Assembly: GCA_963764585.1 (NCBI GenBank)
Contig: CAVXTB010000010.1
Span: forward strand, 1-64,000
Reading direction: 5' to 3'
Length of the DNA: 64,000 nt
Source: JAOPZW01 sp963764585
GTDB taxonomy: Bacteria; Actinomycetota; Thermoleophilia; Solirubrobacterales; Solirubrobacteraceae
Shown in pieces: positions 48,426-56,491 of this stretch (the first letter of the stretch is position 1; each line of letters opens with the position of its first letter). Under the pieces are notes generated by a model, which worked only from the letters and a program-made list of their open reading frames with translations, ran no database searches and was not told the origin of the DNA. The position numbers and the translations under genes were made by a program.

Positions 48426-49708
48426 CAGGCGACGGCCTCCAGCGCGTCGTTGCGCGCCCGCGCGGCCTCGATGTGGGCCTCGAACTCCTCGCGGAACTTC
48501 GCGACCATCGAGCCGATCGGCATCGCCATCGAGTCGCCCAGGACGCAGAGGCAGTTGCCGATGATGTTCTCCTGGACGCCGGCCATGATGTCGAGGTCCA
48601 TCGGCGTGGCCTCGCCGCTGTCGATGCGCTCGAGCATGTTCACGGTCCAGTTGGTGCCCTCGCGGCACGGCGTGCACTTGCCGCACGACTCGTGGCGGTA
48701 GAACTTCGCGACCTTCAGGGCGACGTCGACGACCGAGGTCGAGTCGTCGACGATGATGATCGAGCCCGAGCCGAGCATCGAGCCGGCCTTCGCGAGGGTG
48801 TCGAAGTCGTAGCTGAGGTCGAGCTCGTTCCTGGTCAGCACCGGCGAGCTCGAGCCGCCGGGGAACCAGAGCTTGATCTCGCGCCCCTCGGGCGGGCCGC
48901 CCGCGAGGCCGTAGATGATCTCGCGCGCGGGGATGCCGAGCTCGATCTCGTAGTTGCCCGGGCGCTGGACGTGCCCCGAGATCGAGACGACCTTGGTGCC
49001 CGTCGAGCCGGTGGTCCCGAGCTTGGCGTACTCCTCGCCGCCCAGGCGGATGATCGTCGGGGCCGTCGACAGCGTCTCGACGTTGTTGACGAGCGTCGGG
49101 CCCTGGTAGAGGCCCTGGTTGGCCGGGAACGGCGGCTTCAGGCGCGGGTTGCCGCGCTTGCCCTCCAGCGCGTCGAGCAGCGCGGTCTCCTCGCCGCAGA
49201 TGTAGGCGCCGGCGCCGCGGTGCACCCACAGGGTCAGCGACAGGTCGGAGCCCAGGATCCGGTCGCCGAGATAGCCCTTCGCCTTGGCCTCCTCGACCGC
49301 CGCCTCGAGGCGCTGCGCCTGGAGCTCGTACTCGCCGCGGATGAAGATGAAGGCGCGGTTGATGCCCCCGGCGTAGGCGGCGATGATGATGCCCTCGAGG
49401 AGCTGGTGCGGGTTCTTCTGCAGCAGCTCGCGGTCCTTGAAGGCGCCGGGCTCGGACTCGTCGGCGTTGCAGACGAGGTACTTGTCCATCGCGCCCTTGG
49501 GCAGGAAGGAGATCTTCTTGCCCATCGCGAAGCCCGCGCCGCCGCGGCCGCGCAGGGCGCTGACCTCGAGCTCGTGGAGGACCTGCTCGCGCGACATCGA
49601 CAGCGCCTTGCGCAGCGAGTCGTAGCCGCCGCGGCGCTCGTAGACGTCGATCGTGTGCAGGCCGGGCTCGTCGATGCCCTTGAAGAGGAGGGGCGGGCTC
49701 AGGCCCAC
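48425..49708 (-). CDS. nuoF: NADH-quinone oxidoreductase subunit F
   Basis: 427 residues, the NADH- and FMN-binding subunit. LRGRGGAGFAMGKKISF and CNADESEPGAFKDR form the FMN/NADH site, GAGAYICGEETALLDALEGKRGNPRLKPPFP the adjacent loop, and ESCGKCTPCREGT with NCLCVLGDS ligates cluster N3. GTG 49708 lies ten bases before the nuoE stop, the same arrangement as nuoG/nuoH. Confidence 0.95.
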   Translation of the reverse strand: MGLSPPLLFKGIDEPGLHTIDVYERRGGYDSLRKALSMSREQVLHELEVSALRGRGGAGFAMGKKISFLPKGAMDKYLVCNADESEPGAFKDRELLQKNPHQLLEGIIIAAYAGGINRAFIFIRGEYELQAQRLEAAVEEAKAKGYLGDRILGSDLSLTLWVHRGAGAYICGEETALLDALEGKRGNPRLKPPFPANQGLYQGPTLVNNVETLSTAPTIIRLGGEEYAKLGTTGSTGTKVVSISGHVQRPGNYEIELGIPAREIIYGLAGGPPEGREIKLWFPGGSSSPVLTRNELDLSYDFDTLAKAGSMLGSGSIIIVDDSTSVVDVALKVAKFYRHESCGKCTPCREGTNWTVNMLERIDSGEATPMDLDIMAGVQENIIGNCLCVLGDSMAMPIGSMVAKFREEFEAHIEAARARNDALEAVA

Positions 49709-49760
49709 TGGGTCCCCCCTCCTGGCGACTCCGTACCCTGCGCGGGTGTGGACGGGGGTG
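49699..49760 (-). repeat. 62-bp coupling cassette, copy 2 (nuoE/nuoF)
   Basis: Second copy of the element at 45915-45976. It encodes the nuoE C-terminus, ribosome-binding site and GTG start of nuoF. Confidence 0.8.
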
Positions 49761-50394
49761 CCGCGTCCTCGGCCGCGTGCGGGTCGGTGGACCTGCGGCG
49801 CGACAGCTGGCGCTCGGGCAGCGGCTCCTCGCCGCGGCGCACGGCCTCGATCACGGCGGGGACCTCCTCCGGGCGGATCGGGCCGACGTAGTTGCCGTCG
49901 ATCGAGGCCATGGGCGCCATGTCGCAGGCGCCCAGGCACTCGAACGCGCGCAGGTTGAAGTCGGGGTCGCCGCCGGCGTGCTCGTCGAAGGCGGCGAACA
50001 GCTCGTCTGCGCCGCACAGCGAGCACGAGATGTTCGTGCACACGTAGACGTCGTGCGTGCCGACGGGCGTCGTGAAGAACATGTCGTAGAAGGTCGCCAC
50101 CGCGGACAGGTAGCCGGGCGTCAGGCGCAAGACGCACGCGGCCTGCTCCATGCCCTCCGGCGAGCACCAGCCGTAGCGCTCCTGCACGGCGTGCAGGGCG
50201 GGGATCGCGGCCGAGCGGTGATCGGGATAGCGCGCCATGTACTCCTCGATGCGCGCGCGCAGGTCCTCGGGCACCGGCGTCGTCGCTGGGTCGGGGATCG
50301 GCGCCGGGTCCTTGGTCAGGTCGGCCGCCTCGTCCCAGCCGGGGACGCGCGAGCCGTGCCCGAAGCGCGGCACGCGGGTCGGATCGATCGCCAT
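49699..50394 (-). CDS. nuoE: NADH-quinone oxidoreductase subunit E
   Basis: 231 residues. The thioredoxin-like 2Fe-2S (N1a) ligands are VCTNISCSLCG and ECLGACDMAPM. The N-terminal helical part is RYGWCSPEGMEQAACVL. The C-terminus has a long variable tail ending in PGGGTQWA that overlaps the nuoF ribosome-binding site. ATG 50394 shares its A with the nuoD TAA (TAATG). Confidence 0.94.
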   Translation of the reverse strand: MAIDPTRVPRFGHGSRVPGWDEAADLTKDPAPIPDPATTPVPEDLRARIEEYMARYPDHRSAAIPALHAVQERYGWCSPEGMEQAACVLRLTPGYLSAVATFYDMFFTTPVGTHDVYVCTNISCSLCGADELFAAFDEHAGGDPDFNLRAFECLGACDMAPMASIDGNYVGPIRPEEVPAVIEAVRRGEEPLPERQLSRRRSTDPHAAEDAAPPSTPAQGTESPGGGTQWA

Positions 50395-51641
50395 TACCTG
50401 TCGATCCCTCCCAGGATCGGGTCCAGGCAGGCGAGCGTGGCGATGAGGTCGGCGATGTAGCAGTCCTTGACCATGGGAGCGGTGGCCTGGAGGTTCACGA
50501 ACGACGGATCGCGCATGTGCACGCGCGCGGGCTTGCTGGAGCCGTCGGAGCGCACGAAGCAGGCCAGCTCGCCGCGCGGCGACTCGATCGGGTAGTAGAC
50601 CTCGCCGGGCGGGACGCGGAAGCCCTCGGTGACGAGCTTGAAGTGGTGGATGAGCGCCTCCATCGAGGTCGCCAGCTCGTGGCGCGGCGGCAGCGCGACC
50701 TTGCGGTCCTCGGTGATGAACGGCCCCTCGGGCAGGCCGTCGAGCGCCTGCTCGATGATCCGCACCGACTCCTTCATCTCGAGCATGCGCACGAAGAAGC
50801 GGTCGTAGTTGTCGCCGTGGGTGCCGATCGGCACCTTGAAGTCGAAGTCCTCGTAGGAGCTGTACGGCGTCGCCTTGCGCATGTCCCACGGGTGGCCGGC
50901 GGCGCGCAGCAGCGGGCCGGTGACCCCGAGCGCCAGCAGCTCGTCGGCCGGCAGCGCGGCGACGTTGCGCAGGCGCTGCAGGACGATCTCGTTCTTGGCG
51001 AGCAGGTCCATGTAGGAGTCGACCCGCTCGGGCATGATGTTGCAGAACGCGCGCAGGCGGTCGACGAAGCCGCTCGGGATGTCCTCGATGACGCCGCCGA
51101 CCTGGAAGTAGCGCGTGTGCATGCGCTGTCCGGACGACATCTCGAACAGGTCGAGGATCGTCTCGCGCTCGCGGAAGCCGTACCAGAACATCGAGATCGC
51201 GCCGAGGTCCAGCGCGCTCGTGCCCAGCCACACGAGGTGGCTCATGATCCGGTTGAGCTCGTCGTGGATGACGCGCAGGTACTGCGCGCGCTTGGGCACC
51301 TCGATCTCGAGCAGCGTCTCCACCGCGCCGCAGTACGCGTGCGCGTTGAAGTAATAGGCCAGGTAGTCCATCCGCTCGACGACGGGGATGACCTTCCAGT
51401 AGCTCTTGTCCTCGGCCGTCTTCTCGATGCCGGTGTGGACGTAGCCGATGATCGGCTTGAGGTCGCGGACGACCTCGCCCTCGAGCGTGACGAGCAGCCG
51501 CAGCACGCCGTGCGTGGCCGGGTGGTGGGGGCCGAAGTTGATCGTCAGCAGCTCGGACTCGGCCGCGGTCTCGACGGCCTGCGAGCGCGCCGAGATGTCG
51601 ATCGACTCCTCCTGCCTGCGGTATTCGGAGAGCTCGGTCAT
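50394..51641 (-). CDS. nuoD: NADH-quinone oxidoreductase subunit D
   Basis: 415 residues, the quinone-pocket subunit related to [NiFe]-hydrogenase large subunits. NFGPHHPATHGVLRLLVTLEGE, IGYVHTGIEKTAED, RIMSHLVWLGTSALDLGA and the SPRGELACFVRSDGSSKPARVHMRDPSF block are all conserved. Not fused to nuoC. ATG overlaps the nuoC stop by 4 bp. Confidence 0.95.
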   Translation of the reverse strand: MTELSEYRRQEESIDISARSQAVETAAESELLTINFGPHHPATHGVLRLLVTLEGEVVRDLKPIIGYVHTGIEKTAEDKSYWKVIPVVERMDYLAYYFNAHAYCGAVETLLEIEVPKRAQYLRVIHDELNRIMSHLVWLGTSALDLGAISMFWYGFRERETILDLFEMSSGQRMHTRYFQVGGVIEDIPSGFVDRLRAFCNIMPERVDSYMDLLAKNEIVLQRLRNVAALPADELLALGVTGPLLRAAGHPWDMRKATPYSSYEDFDFKVPIGTHGDNYDRFFVRMLEMKESVRIIEQALDGLPEGPFITEDRKVALPPRHELATSMEALIHHFKLVTEGFRVPPGEVYYPIESPRGELACFVRSDGSSKPARVHMRDPSFVNLQATAPMVKDCYIADLIATLACLDPILGGIDR

Positions 51642-52147
51642 GCGGTGTAGTCGCGCCCGAAGGCCTCGTCCTTGGTGAAGAGGACCGGCTCGCCCCCGAT
51701 CGGGAAGTCGCGGCGCTGGGGCCAGCCCTCGTAGTCCTCGGGCATGAGGATGCGCCGCAGGTCGGGATGGCCGTCGAAGACCACGCCGAACATGTCGTAG
51801 ACCTCGCGCTCCTGGTGGTCGGCGGTCGGCCAGTCGGGCGTCACCGACTCGACGTGCGCGTCGTCGACCGGCACGCGCAGCTTGACCGTGATGCGGTCGA
51901 GCTGCTCCATGCTCAGCAGCTCGTACTGCACGCCCAGGCGTGGCTCGTCGGGGTAGTAGTCCAGCCCGTGCACGCTGGCCAGGAAGGTGAAGCCCTTCTC
52001 GCGCAGGAACTGCAGGGCCGCGCGGATCGCGCCGGGCTCGACGTGCAGCGCCGCCTTGTTGCGGAAGAACTCGGTGTCGCGGACGCTGTCGGACTCGCGC
52101 TCGCGCAGCTCCTGGGCGAGGAGCTCCAACCCGGTTGCGTCAGGCAC
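51638..52147 (-). CDS. nuoC: NADH-quinone oxidoreductase subunit C
   Basis: 169 residues of the 30-kDa subunit family. WPTADHQEREVYDMFGVVFDGHPDLRRILMPEDYEGWPQRRDFP is the diagnostic signature. Overlaps nuoB by 8 bp. Confidence 0.95.
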   Translation of the reverse strand: MPDATGLELLAQELRERESDSVRDTEFFRNKAALHVEPGAIRAALQFLREKGFTFLASVHGLDYYPDEPRLGVQYELLSMEQLDRITVKLRVPVDDAHVESVTPDWPTADHQEREVYDMFGVVFDGHPDLRRILMPEDYEGWPQRRDFPIGGEPVLFTKDEAFGRDYTA

Positions 52148-52802
52148 CCGCGGTGTCCCCTGGCGGGTAGACGTTGATCGCGGGGGAGTTGGTCGGCGCC
52201 GCCGGCGTGAGCTCCTCGGTGCCGACCGCGTTGTAGCGCTCGCGCCAGCCCAGGCTCGGGTCCTCCTGGATCATCGAGCGCAGCTTGAGGATGCCGTGCA
52301 TGAGCGCCTCGGGTCGCGGCGGGCAGCCGGGCACGTGCACGTCGACCGGCATGAACTTGTCGGCCGGCACGATCGCGTAGTTGTTGAAGACGCCCATCGA
52401 CGACGAGCAGGCGCCCATCGCGATCGCCCAGCGGGGCTCGAGCATCTGGTCGTAGATGCGGCGCACGACCGGCGCCATCTTGATCGAGATGCGCCCGGAG
52501 AGGACGAGCAGGTCGGCCTGGCGCGGCGAGGCGCGGAACGCCTCGAAGCCGAAGCGCGCGACGTCCACGCGCGCGGCGACGATCGACATCATCTCGATCG
52601 CGCAGCAGGCCAGGCCGAAGGTCGCCGGGAACATCGAGTTGCCGCGGGCCCAGTCGACCGCCTTGTCCAGCGTCGTGGTGAGGATCGAGTCGCGGACGTG
52701 CTGCTCGAGCTCGTCGCCCTCGAGCTCGCCGCGCAGGAGCTGCTGGGCCTTGAGCTGACGCACGCGGAAGTCGTCGGACTTCTCGCGCCGGACTATCTCC
52801 AT
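52140..52802 (-). CDS. nuoB: NADH-quinone oxidoreductase subunit B
   Basis: 220 residues. Cluster N2 ligands appear as FGLACCAIEMM, GACSSSMGVFNN and VPGCPPRPEALMHGI. The C-terminal tail is somewhat longer than the family average. The start overlaps nuoA by 10 bp. Confidence 0.95.
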   Translation of the reverse strand: MEIVRREKSDDFRVRQLKAQQLLRGELEGDELEQHVRDSILTTTLDKAVDWARGNSMFPATFGLACCAIEMMSIVAARVDVARFGFEAFRASPRQADLLVLSGRISIKMAPVVRRIYDQMLEPRWAIAMGACSSSMGVFNNYAIVPADKFMPVDVHVPGCPPRPEALMHGILKLRSMIQEDPSLGWRERYNAVGTEELTPAAPTNSPAINVYPPGDTAGA

Positions 52803-53155
52803 TCCAGCGCTCCCCGCCGCCAGACGTAGACGAACGCGACCAGCAGCAGGGCGATGAAGACGATCGTCTCGACGAGGGCGAACGTCCCGAACGCGCGCAG
52901 CTGCACGGCCACCGGGTAGAGGAAGACGACCTCGATGTCGAAGAGGATGAAGAGCATCGCGATCAGGTAGAAGCTGATCCCGAAGCGGAACCCCCGCTGG
53001 ACCTCAGACGGCAGCCCGCACTCGTACGGGTCGGCCTTGGTGCGGATCTTCGGGCCGCGCCGCGGACCGATGTAGCTGTTGATGACCGCGAACACGCCCC
53101 CGACGGTCGCGCCGAGGACGAGGAAGACGACGGCTGGCAGATAAGAGCGGAGCAT
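52793..53155 (-). CDS. nuoA: NADH-quinone oxidoreductase subunit A
   Basis: 120 residues, three helices. DPYECGLPSEVQRGFRFGISFYLIAMLFILFDIEVVFLYP contains the redox-sensitive Cys loop and conserved Asp/Glu. First gene of the nuo operon. The AT-richer stretch at about 53170-53215 upstream probably holds the promoter, but I cannot fix the hexamers. Confidence 0.95.
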   Translation of the reverse strand: MLRSYLPAVVFLVLGATVGGVFAVINSYIGPRRGPKIRTKADPYECGLPSEVQRGFRFGISFYLIAMLFILFDIEVVFLYPVAVQLRAFGTFALVETIVFIALLLVAFVYVWRRGALEWR

Positions 53156-53234
53156 CGGGGGACGGGGCTGGGTTCTACCACCATTTGTAACGTCTTGATA
53201 CTTAGTGGCAGATGACGCAGGTCGTTGGCGCCAG

Positions 53235-53678
53235 ATGACGTCCGTCGCCGAGGTCGTCGCCCTTGTCACCGCCGCGGTGAACCTGGTCGCCGGGGTGCTC
53301 GGCGCATGGCGTTGGTGGACGGTCGAGCCCTCCCAGGCCTTCTGGGTGCTGTGCCGGACGGGGCAGGCGCTGGCGGTCGTGCAGGCGGCGGTCGCGGGGC
53401 TGCTGGCCGTGCTCGGGTTCGAGCCCGACGACAAGCTGTACTGGCTCTACGCGCTACTGCCGGTCGCGGTGTCGTTCGTCGCCGAGCAGCTGCGGGTGAC
53501 CGCCGCGCAGGCGGTGCTCGACGATCGCGGGCTGCAGGACGCGCAGGCGGTCGGCGAGCTCGACGAGGAGCGCCAGCGCTCGATCGTGCTGTCGATCGTG
53601 CGCCGCGAGATGGGGACGATGGCCGCGGCGGCGATCGTCGTCGCCTTCCTTGCCGCGCGCGCGTGGGGCACCGCGTGA
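53235..53678 (+). CDS. Membrane protein, unknown function
   Basis: 147 residues from ATG 53235 (a GTG at 53205 would add 10). Three or four helices: VVALVTAAVNLVAGVLGAW, ALAVVQAAVAGLLAVLGF, WLYALLPVAVSFVAEQLR and MAAAAIVVAFLAARAW. An acidic/Gln-rich segment (LDDRGLQDAQAVGELDEERQ) separates the last two. No family recognised. Divergent from nuoA, so it may share its promoter region. Confidence 0.65.
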   Translation: MTSVAEVVALVTAAVNLVAGVLGAWRWWTVEPSQAFWVLCRTGQALAVVQAAVAGLLAVLGFEPDDKLYWLYALLPVAVSFVAEQLRVTAAQAVLDDRGLQDAQAVGELDEERQRSIVLSIVRREMGTMAAAAIVVAFLAARAWGTA

Positions 53679-53950
53679 CGATGCAGGATCCGGCGCGCTG
53701 ACGGCGAACCTGAGGCGGAGCCCGGCGCCGGCCCTAGACGGTCCTCTGTTCACATCGCGATCGTCTTGCAACGGCGGCAACCTGGCCGGCGCCGGGCTTC
53801 CCCCCAACGTTGCGGCTGCCGCCGCGCTCCCCATGTCCGCAGCTTCTCCGCGCGGCCAGGGCACTGAATGCGATGAAGGAGGGGCCTCCCTCGTTGTTGG
53901 CAAGCTCGGGCGTGTCAGCGACGAGCGAGCCGAAGGAGGCCCCCGCGAAC

Positions 53951-54997
53951 ATGTTGCACGTTGGATTGGATTTGAGCCGTCGGCGGCTGGACTATTGCCT
54001 GTTGGGCGGTGACGAGGAGAGGGTCGAGACGGGGGCGGTGGCGCCCGACGCCGACGCCTTGGCCGGGTTGGTCAGGCTCGTCGAGCTGCGCCACGGCCCG
54101 CGGCCGGTGATGGCGGTGATCGAGTCGATGAACGGCGCGCGGTTCGTGCACGACACGTTGGAGCGCTGCGGCTGGGACGTTGAGATCGCCGATGCGCAGA
54201 AGGTCAAGGGGCTGGCGCCGTTGGCGTGCAAGACCGACCGCATCGATGCGTGGGTGCTGGCCGAGCTCTCCAGGCGCGATCTGGTGCCGGCGATCTGGCT
54301 GCCTTCGTTCGGTCAGCGCCAGGAGCGCGAGCGTGCGCGCTGGCGTTTGCACCTGGTCAAGCACCGCTCGGCGCTGAAGCAGCGCGTGCACTCGGCGCTG
54401 ATCGCCTTTGGGCACGCCTGCCCGGTCAGCGATCTGTTCGGTGTCCGCGGCCGGCGGCTGCTCGAGCGCCTGGACTTCCCCGAGCCATGGCGCTCGGATG
54501 TGCTGTGCGCGGTGGCGCTGATCGACGATCTCGACCGCCAGATCGACGGCATCGAGCGCGATCTGCGGCAGTTGGGCGCCGATCACCCATACGTCTCGCT
54601 GCTTGAGACCGTCCCCGGCGTGGGCTGGGTGCTGGCCTACACGATCGCCGCCGAGATTGGCGACATCGCCCGCTTCGCCAGCCCAAAGAAGCTGTGCGGC
54701 TACACGGGTCTGTGCCCGCGCGTCTACCAGTCCGGCGACACGGACCGTCGCGGCCCGCTGGCCAAGCACGGCCCCCGCTACCTGCGCTGGGCGCTGATGG
54801 TCGCCGCGACCAACGCCGCAAAGCACCCGCTCTATCGCGACCGCTACCGGCACACCAAGAAGCGCCTGGGAAAGCAGCGCGGCGCCAAGGTCGCCCAGAT
54901 CCAGCTCGCACGCACGCTGACCGAGGCGATCTGGCAGATGCTGACCCGCAATCAGACCTTCGCTCCGGCAGGCGCCCCCCTTCCCCTGGCCGCCTAG
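53951..54997 (+). CDS. IS110-family transposase (DEDD type)
   Basis: 348 residues. N-terminal RuvC-like DEDD domain: HVGLDLSRRRLDYCLL (first Asp), VMAVIESMNGARFVHDTLE (Glu), CKTDRIDAWVLAELSRRD (Asp pair). C-terminal transposase_20 domain: LLETVPGVGWVLAYTIAAEIGDIARFASPKKLCGYTGLCPRVYQSG with the catalytic-type Ser near it, and HGPRYLRWALMVAATNAA. Appears intact. ATG 53951 is preceded by GAAGGAGG; an in-frame ATG at 53873 lies within the left inverted repeat and is a possible longer start. Confidence 0.9.
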   Translation: MLHVGLDLSRRRLDYCLLGGDEERVETGAVAPDADALAGLVRLVELRHGPRPVMAVIESMNGARFVHDTLERCGWDVEIADAQKVKGLAPLACKTDRIDAWVLAELSRRDLVPAIWLPSFGQRQERERARWRLHLVKHRSALKQRVHSALIAFGHACPVSDLFGVRGRRLLERLDFPEPWRSDVLCAVALIDDLDRQIDGIERDLRQLGADHPYVSLLETVPGVGWVLAYTIAAEIGDIARFASPKKLCGYTGLCPRVYQSGDTDRRGPLAKHGPRYLRWALMVAATNAAKHPLYRDRYRHTKKRLGKQRGAKVAQIQLARTLTEAIWQMLTRNQTFAPAGAPLPLAA

Positions 54998-55155
54998 ACG
55001 ACCCTCACTGAGTTGCGCTACCGAAGCGACGTTCCCATCGACCAGCTCTTCCCGCCCGACACGGCGAGGACGCAATAGAGAGATGAGCACCCCGCTCGCA
55101 CACACGGGAACCAACCGGAGGACCAAGCACCCCGAAACCAACCCTTGACACCAAA
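54998..55155 (+). ncRNA. Right-end noncoding region of IS, candidate bridge RNA
   Basis: 158 bp without a coding frame between the transposase stop and the right subterminal repeat. IS110-family elements encode a guide (bridge) RNA in their longer noncoding end, which in IS1111 relatives is the right end. A TTGACA at 55145-55150 resembles the outward -35 box that pairs with a left-end -10 in circular IS110 forms. I did not identify the target- and donor-binding loops. Confidence 0.35.
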
Positions 55156-55205
55156 CCCCTCCTTCATAGAGAGGGGATGAGCTCCGCCCGCGCCGGGCGA
55201 ACACA

Positions 55206-55256
55206 CGAACCGGGTCGGATTGGCGTCAGAAACCGGTGGTAACACGGCCCGGTTCG
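55206..55256. repeat. 9-bp inverted repeat downstream of acoC
   Basis: CGAACCGGG (55206-55214) and CCCGGTTCG (55248-55256) flank a 33-base loop. Lies 117 bp past the acoC stop on the minus strand and 39 bp outside the IS repeat. May be a terminator. The rest of 55168-55372 shows no gene. Confidence 0.4.
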
Positions 55257-55372
55257 CGACCACTCGTGTGACGCGCGCGTCCGAAAGCAACGGCGCCCAC
55301 GACGCGCCGCGAACTCCTTCCCCTCAGTGCCCGCCGCAAGCCGCCACCACGGAGCGCGGACGACAAGCGCGA

Positions 55373-56491
55373 TCAGACCTCCGCCAGGAACCTCTCCATC
55401 ACCCGGTTGACATCGCCCGCCGCCTCCATGTGCGGTGAGTGGCCGCTGCCCTGCAGCACGTGGACCTCGGCTGCCTCGGGGACGTGGCGCGCGTGCTCGG
55501 GCGGGATGATCCGGTCCTGCTCGCCCCAGACGACGAGCAGCGGCACGCCGAGGTCGGCGAGGCGGTCGGCGACGAGCACGTGCTGGCGGCCTTCGCCGAA
55601 GACGTGGTCGGCGATCGAGCGCAGCGCCGTGTCGACGCCGTCGATGCGCTTGTACCTGAGCACGTCGTCGACGAGCTGGCGGGTGACCTGGCCGGAGTCG
55701 GCGAAGAGCAGCTCGAGCGCCGGCTTGAGCTCGCGCCGGCTGCCCGCCGAGATGAAGCCGTCGAGGTACTCGCCGTTGATCTCCTCGCCGAGGCCGGCGC
55801 TCGCGACGAGCGTCAGCGAGCGCGCCCGCGCCGGGTCGCGCAGCGCCGTGCTCGCCGCGACGAGGCCGCCGAGCGAGTGGCCGACGAGGTGCACACGATC
55901 GAGCTGCAGCGCGTCGAGGAACTGCACGAGCGCGTCGACGAGGAACTCGAGGTCGCCCGGGCCGACGTCCTTCGACGAGCCGCCGTGGCCGGGCAGCTCG
56001 AGCGCGTAGACCGTGTGGCCCTCGGCCAGCGCGGGCGCCGCGAACAGCCAGCTGTTGAGGTCGCCGCCGAAGCCGTGCAGGAGCACGACCGCGTCGGCGC
56101 CCTCGCCCTGGCAGAGGTAGCGCAGCGTCCCCGCCGCGACCGCCACGGTCTCGGGCTCGGCGCCCGCGTCCTCCTCGCTCTCGCCGGGGACGAACGAGGC
56201 CTGGAACTCGGCCACGAACGCATCGACGTCGGCGTCGCTCGCCTCGGCCGCGGCCACGACGCCGAGCAGGCCACCGACCGGGATCGTCTCGCCCGGCGCC
56301 GCAACGCAGCGGCGCAGCACGCCCGCCACGGGGCTCTCGACGGCGCCGTTGAGCTTGTCGGTCTCGACCTCGGCGACCTCGTCGCCGACCTGGACCTCGG
56401 CCCCCTCGTCGACCAGCCACGCCACGAGGCGACCCTCGGTCATGGACAGCCCCCACTTGGGCATGCCCAGCTTCTGCACCTCTGCGCTCAT
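55373..56491 (-). CDS. acoC: Acetoin dehydrogenase E2: lipoyl domain fused to alpha/beta hydrolase fold
   Basis: 372 residues. Residues 1-80 are a lipoyl domain with the lipoyl-lysine K46 in VETDKLNGAVESP. After an acidic linker, residues about 120-372 form an alpha/beta-hydrolase domain with GHSLGG (S206), GEQDRIIPPEH (Asp) and GSGHSPHME (His). This domain order is specific to AcoC of acetoin dehydrogenase complexes, unlike the CAT domain of pyruvate dehydrogenase E2. It passes the acetyl group to CoA. ATG 56491 overlaps the acoB stop. Confidence 0.9.
   Translation of the reverse strand: MSAEVQKLGMPKWGLSMTEGRLVAWLVDEGAEVQVGDEVAEVETDKLNGAVESPVAGVLRRCVAAPGETIPVGGLLGVVAAAEASDADVDAFVAEFQASFVPGESEEDAGAEPETVAVAAGTLRYLCQGEGADAVVLLHGFGGDLNSWLFAAPALAEGHTVYALELPGHGGSSKDVGPGDLEFLVDALVQFLDALQLDRVHLVGHSLGGLVAASTALRDPARARSLTLVASAGLGEEINGEYLDGFISAGSRRELKPALELLFADSGQVTRQLVDDVLRYKRIDGVDTALRSIADHVFGEGRQHVLVADRLADLGVPLLVVWGEQDRIIPPEHARHVPEAAEVHVLQGSGHSPHMEAAGDVNRVMERFLAEV

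Larger units (their letters stand above)
53873..55167 (+). mobile_element. IS110-family insertion sequence (IS1111-like)
   Basis: A DEDD transposase gene is bounded by a 12-bp inverted repeat, ATGAAGGAGGGG at 53873-53884 and CCCCTCCTTCAT at 55156-55167. Subterminal inverted repeats of this size are characteristic of the IS1111 group; the true ends lie a few bases outside. About 66 bp separate the left repeat from the ATG and 158 bp separate the stop from the right repeat, consistent with IS1111 carrying its guide-RNA region at the right. The element sits in the intergenic space between 53678 and 55373 and breaks no gene. Confidence 0.72.

Noticed and set aside
53915..55204. 429-residue frame antisense to the IS transposase
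   Set aside because: Shadow of the DEDD transposase, which is convincingly encoded on the plus strand.
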